Source of the DNA: Willaertia magna
Taxonomy: Eukaryota > Heterolobosea > Eutetramitea > Acrasida > Naegleriidae
Assembly (NCBI GenBank): GCA_902984215.1
Contig: CADWAF010004393.1
Span: 1-11,602, forward strand
Length of the DNA stretch: 11,602 bases
Direction of reading: 5' to 3'
The notes under the pieces are model-generated. The model saw only the letters and a list, made by a program, of their open reading frames with translations, had not been told where the DNA came from and searched no databases. Both the position numbers and the translations under genes were made by a program. This document shows positions 7,198-11,602 of the stretch, piece by piece. Each line of letters starts with the position of its first letter. The first letter of the stretch is position 1.

Positions 7198-10100
7198 ATG
7201 TTGGCTCGACAACCAACCTGCATTATTGTGTTTTGTGCACTATTGCTGACTTTTGTAGTGTACAGTGCCTATGCATTGGACAGTATAGATCATAGGTCAC
7301 TGTTTTCCGTAGGAACTTATTTTAGTGGTGAAACTGGAATTGATTTAACTAACACACCAGTACATCCATATCCTTTAGATGACCTTCCATTTAGAATTAA
7401 AGAAGTTTTTGTAGGAAGCTATCATAATGCTTTTTTAACGACAGAAGGGGAACTATATTCTTGTAAGTAATTTTTTTGAACTGACAAATGTAACAAATTG
7501 TTAAGTCGGGATCGATACTATAGGAAAATTCGGTAGTGGTTCAATACAAGGCTATCCTACAACAATAAAATCGGTTAAATTTAATGTGGATGAAGTCATT
7601 GTAAAAGTTGCAGTTGGTTACTGTCACATGTTGGTACTTACTGAAGTTGGTAAAGTTTATGGAGCTGGTTGTACTAAAGGATTTTTAAACAAAGGAGGAA
7701 TTCCTTCTTCTCTTTCTAACCCAATTATGGTTTTTGATTCAAGTAAGAATATTGTTGATATTCAATCAGGATATGAATTTTCAACCTTATTGACAGGAAA
7801 TGGAGAGATATATGTTGTTGGTTCGAATAATTTTGGTCAATACGGAAATGCTTCTCTTTCCCTTTCAGGTGATCCTGTTTTAGTAAATTTTGGAGTTTTG
7901 AATGGCAAAGAAATAATTAGAGTGAGAACTGGACAATATTGCACAGTTGTAGAAACCTCAACAAAAGAATTTATTTTATTTGGAACTTTATATTCTAATG
8001 GTTATGAATTTAGTAAATCAGAACCAATAATAATTGATGTTATTTCAGGAAATAATTGGAAAAGTTTTTCTGATTACAAGGTTACTCAAGATAAAATTAT
8101 TTTATTTGCTGAAGGAAATATTCACGATGTCAGACTTAAAAGTGCAGCATCCTTTTTTCTAAGTGTTTATTATGTTTCTACAAATAGTGATATTAAATTA
8201 CTGGAAGAAAATAAGGTATTGACTGGTGATAATAGATTGTATACCACATCATCTCCTGGTTATTTTGTAGAAATGAGTTTGAAGAATATTAAGGAAGGTA
8301 CACGAATAGAAAAAATCTTTATGGGATCGAAATATGGAAATTCAGTAGCTTTTTATATGGGAATTGATGGTACTGTTTATTTTTCTGTCACTTATGCTTA
8401 TGACATTAGCTATGGAACTACAGGAAGCTCATTTGGGTTATATCCATTTAATGTTACATCTTTTTACAATGCTTTTAATCCTTCTTTATTGAAAATGGTA
8501 AAACCATCTAAGGGGGGCCCGTACACTATTTTTATGGACGAGGAAAATATTCTATTTTCAACTGGAATTGATAACTCTGGTTCATTAGGATATGGATACG
8601 GTGCAAGTGTCAAAACGCCCCAAAAAATAGGAAGCAGTTTATTGAAAGATAAAGTAATAGTTGATGTTTCTGTTGGCCTTTCACACACCTTAATTTTAAC
8701 AAGTGATGGATTGGTTTATGCATTTGGAGATAACACATACAATCAATTTTGTGGTGGTTTGAATAGTGCTTATCAAAGTTTACAACAACTACCACTCACC
8801 AATGTAACTGCAATATCTGCTGGATACCAATACTCTTTGTTTGTCATAAATAGTGGCAGTGTTGGAAAAAGAGTTTACGCTTGTGGAGGTTCACTATATG
8901 GACAAACTGGACTTGGTGTTTCTACAAAGGTAGTTGGCTTTGTAGATTTCTTTGATGGAATGAACGTTTCTTCAGTGGTTGCCAGTAGTTATTTTTTTTC
9001 GTTTTCTTTCTTTGTAACAAACAACGGATCTGTATATGGAGTAGGATACAATCAATATTATATTCTTGGTGTTGGAACTACATACGGTTCTGCAACGATA
9101 TCCTCCCCTGTAAGAGTTTTACTCAGTGAGGCAGTTATTAAGGTCGATGCAATGAGTATGGTTGCTCTGTTTTTAACAACTAAGGGAGAGGTTTATGTTA
9201 GCGGCAATGCCTATCCTGCAGCTTTTAATACCCCAACAAAAGTAGCTGTTGGAAAAACAATTATTGACATTAGTGTTGGACCTGATTTCGCGTTTTTATT
9301 AACATCTGATGGAGAGGTTTATGGTATAAAGTATGTAAGTGATAATAACTATGCTGGACAAATTGGTGTTGGATTAAACCCTGCAACAGCAACTGCTATT
9401 AAACTTCCATTTGAATACAAAGTAAAAACTGTTGAGGCAGGTTACAGACATTCATTCTTTATAATGGAACCCTCTTGTGATTTGGTTAACAATTGTTCCA
9501 ATCATGGCTTATGTATCGCAACAAATACTTGTAAATGTTCAAATGGTTGGTTTGGAAGTAAATGTGAAACTTTTTGTTCTGCCGGTACTACATGTTCTGG
9601 ACACGGAAGTTGTATTGAATCAGGAGCTTGTAAATGTGACAGTGGTTGGAAAGGCGAAAGTTACAGTGGTTGGAAAGGCGAAAGTTGTAGTGTTTATCAC
9701 TGTGACCAATTTAATAATTGTTCTGGGAATGGTAATTGTGTTGGACCAAATACTTGTGCATGTTATAATACTCCTGATAATACTTGGGTTGGAAGTAACT
9801 GCTCCATTCCAGTTTGTTTTAGTATAATAGCAACCAGTACTTCAATGGTTTGTAGTGGAAGGGGAACATGTATTGGTCCAAATAATTGTAAATGTAATGT
9901 TGGTTATGGAGGACCTGATTGTTCAATCCCAATTTGTTTTGGAGAGTTAGCTAATTTAACAAGTGTTTGTAGTGGAAATGGTACTTGTACTGGACCTAAT
10001 GTTTGTTCATGTAAGGCAGGATATAAGGGAAGCACCAATTGTAATCAATTCAGTTGTGAATTAGCTTCTCAGTGTTCTTCACATGGAATTTGCAGTGGAC

Positions 10101-11602
10101 CAAATCAATGTACATGTGACAGTGGTTGGAAAGGAAATTCAAATTGTTCTCTTTATACTTGTGAAAGTTTAGATAATTGTTTTGGAAATGGACAATGTAT
10201 TGGACCAAATCAATGTTTATGTAACGAAGGTTGGAAAGGTTCAGATAATTGCAGTATCCCTACATGTGAAAAAGTCAGTAATTGTTCAAACAACGGTATT
10301 TGTATTGGACCAAATGAATGTCAATGCAATAGTGGATATAGGGGTTCCAACGATTGTAAAGATTATTCATGCGAACAATTAAACTACTGTTCTGGAAATG
10401 GTACCTGTATTGGACCTAATCAATGCTTGTGTAATGATGGTTGGAAAGGTAATAATTGCAGCACTTTCCATTGTAATCAAGTAAATGATTGTTTTAGAAA
10501 TGGACAATGTATTGGACCAAACCAATGTCTATGCAATGATGGTTGGAAAGGGTCTAATAATTGTAGTATTCCTACATGTGAAAGAGTAAATAACTGTACA
10601 AATAATGGAATTTGTTTAGAACCAAATATTTGTAAATGTAATTCCAATTATACTGGAGAGAGTTGTCAAATTCCAATTTGCTACACAATCCCTTCAAATG
10701 AAACCTCAGTTTGCAGTGGACACGGTATTTGTGAAAGTCCTAATTCTTGTAATTGTATTAATGGAAATTATACAGGAAATCAATGTCAATATCCAATTTG
10801 TAATTATATACCTTCCACTCAAATTTCAACTGTATGTAATGGTCATGGATCATGTATTGCACCTAATGTTTGTAATTGTGACAGTACTTTATATTCTGGA
10901 CAATATTGTGAATATCCAATTTGTTTTGGAGTTGCCTCAAATCAAAATAATGTTTGTAGTGGAAATGGCATTTGTTCAGCACCAAATACTTGCAATTGTT
11001 TCCAACCAACACTTGAAGAAAATTGTGTTATAATCCCACCTAATCCTTCATTGAAATTGGAAACCACAACAAATCAATTTAATGCTCTTTGTACATCTGC
11101 AGTTAATTTAATTTTAAATGCATCACAAACAACTTATTCACCAAAACATCAATCATTTATTTTATACAATTGGCTAGCTCAAAGAACTTTTGGTGCTGTA
11201 ACAGTAGATGTCACTTCATCATTATTTGGTTCACCTGGTTCAACATTATCAAATTTCATTACAACAAATAATTTATTAAATTTAGGTCTTGGAGATTACA
11301 AATTTGGAGTTAATGTTAAAGATATATACAATGGATTAAATAAGACAATGTATTATTTAACACCTGTTTCTGTAATTGCATCGTTTGATTTATCAATTCA
11401 TATAAATGGAAAATTAGTGAATGATATTAATAATGTTTTAAGAACATCTGAAACAAATATTTTAATGAACGCCTTCAATAATGATTGTGGAAATGTAAAT
11501 AATAATTTATTACAATATAATATTAAATTGATTGACACTAAAGCTGGAATGTTGATATTAATGACCACAAGTAATAACTTAATTATTCCATCAAAAACTT
11601 TC
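7198..11602 (+). CDS. Large secreted or surface RCC1-repeat/EGF-repeat protein, partial at 3' end
   Basis: The gene is spliced (7198-7462 joined to 7506-11602+), giving 1454 codons before the window ends. The start at 7198 is the first ATG after in-frame stops at 7183 and 7189 and gives a clean signal peptide (residues 1-26, core I-I-V-F-C-A-L-L-L-T-F-V-V, ending A-Y-A). About 12 RCC1-like blades follow to residue 740 (G-x-x-H-x-x-x-L-T-x-x-G-x-V-Y-x-x-G), enough for more than one seven-bladed propeller. Fourteen EGF-like modules occupy 746-1262, mostly C-S-G-N-G-x-C-I-G-P-N-x-C-x-C. After 1263 comes a beta-rich stretch with L-N-A-S-Q and G-D-Y-K-F-G-V-N-V-K-D that resembles a REJ/PKD-type region. 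All Gln codons are CAA or CAG. The gene product is probably exported and anchored further downstream. RCC1 blades here are unlikely to mean Ran exchange; ligand or role unknown. Confidence 0.9.
7463..7505 (+). other. Intron (43 nt) in the RCC1/EGF gene
   Basis: Donor GTAAGT at 7463 and acceptor TTAAG ending at 7505. Splicing joins T with TC to form a Phe codon (phase 1) and restores an RCC1 motif: E-L-Y-S-F-G then I-D-T-I-G-K-F-G-S-G. Without splicing the frame ends at TAA 7468-7470, after 90 codons. Confidence 0.9.
9639..9686 (+). repeat. 24-bp perfect tandem duplication inside EGF module 2
   Basis: Bases 9639-9662 and 9663-9686 are identical. The duplication is in frame and adds eight residues (S-G-W-K-G-E-S-Y), so the second EGF module carries G-W-K-G-E-S twice, the first copy with Tyr and the second with Cys at the module's last position. 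No mismatch between copies indicates a recent event. Confidence 0.95.
10172..10620 (+). repeat. Internal duplication of EGF modules, 312-bp period
   Basis: Modules 7-8 (from about 10172) and 10-11 (from about 10484) are much more alike than other pairs. They share G-N/R-N-G-Q-C-I-G-P-N-Q-C-L-C-N and G-W-K-G-S, then N-C-S-I-P-T-C-E at an offset of 312 bp, or 104 residues, which is three modules. Third-position differences are spread through the copies, so this is older than the 24-bp duplication in module 2. It shows the array grew by unequal exchange in blocks. Confidence 0.75.

Noticed and set aside
7043..7249. 68-codon plus-strand ORF ahead of the RCC1/EGF gene
   Set aside because: It overlaps the signal-peptide exon in another frame and has no recognisable features; kept only as a possible upstream ORF or the tail of the decayed block.
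8464..8795. Two minus-strand ORFs
   Set aside because: They are antisense shadows of the RCC1 exon, whose own frame is open throughout.
9477..11033. Three plus-strand ORFs (9477-9827, 10182-10382, 10698-11033) rich in V and N
   Set aside because: They are shifted-frame shadows of the EGF repeats, where repeated TGT-rich codons read as Val/Leu in another frame.
7198..11602. TAA/TAG reassignment in the large gene
   Set aside because: The frame contains no TAA or TAG and uses CAA (rarely CAG) for Gln throughout, so the standard code fits.

Overview
The window looks like nuclear DNA of a unicellular eukaryote. It has three kinds of evidence for this: short GT-AG introns (36-43 nt) in three different genes, a large secreted RCC1/EGF-type protein, and very AT-rich intergenic DNA. 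The EGF style (C-S-G-N-G-T-C-I-G-P-N-x-C) and the RCC1+EGF+REJ-like layout resemble large surface proteins of heterolobosean amoebae such as Naegleria, but this assignment is from memory and tentative.

Bases 1-6460 are extremely AT-rich and contain no conventional ORF of useful length. Read with TAA and TAG as sense (Gln), however, protein-like sequence appears on both strands. On the minus strand, 3593 to about 421 reads as a decayed non-LTR (LINE-like) retrotransposon: an N-terminal gag/ORF1-like region, an APE-type endonuclease with a DFN motif, and the first block of a reverse transcriptase, joined through several frameshifts. Upstream of it on the same strand (about 5036-3727) are two further decayed reading frames; one has a 41-nt intron and a weak resemblance to the large subunit of replication protein A. 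On the plus strand, 5356-6135 reads as 260 codons ending in TGA, with a 36-nt intron and an almost complete lack of C on the coding strand. Non-coding repeats here are an array of four AGTATAAATTTATACT-type palindromes (124-291), a 56-bp tandem duplication (3609-3714) and a TTTA microsatellite (5038-5252).

Bases 6136-7197 are a transition zone. AT-rich spacer gives way to a segment of more normal composition (about 6410-7040) that again reads as protein only if TAA/TAG are passed over.

Bases 7198-11602 hold one intact gene, open at the right edge: signal peptide, one 43-nt intron, about 12 RCC1-like blades, 14 EGF-like modules and the start of a REJ/PKD-like region. It uses the standard code: Gln is always CAA or CAG, with no in-frame TAA, TAG or TGA in 1454 codons.

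The main puzzle is the contrast between these two halves. The AT-rich block could be (a) repeats and genes decayed by directional, partly strand-biased C-to-T change, turning CAA/CAG into TAA/TAG, or (b) DNA of a lineage or element with TAA/TAG reassigned to Gln. The frameshifts and an occasional in-frame TGA favour (a), but the sequence alone does not settle it.
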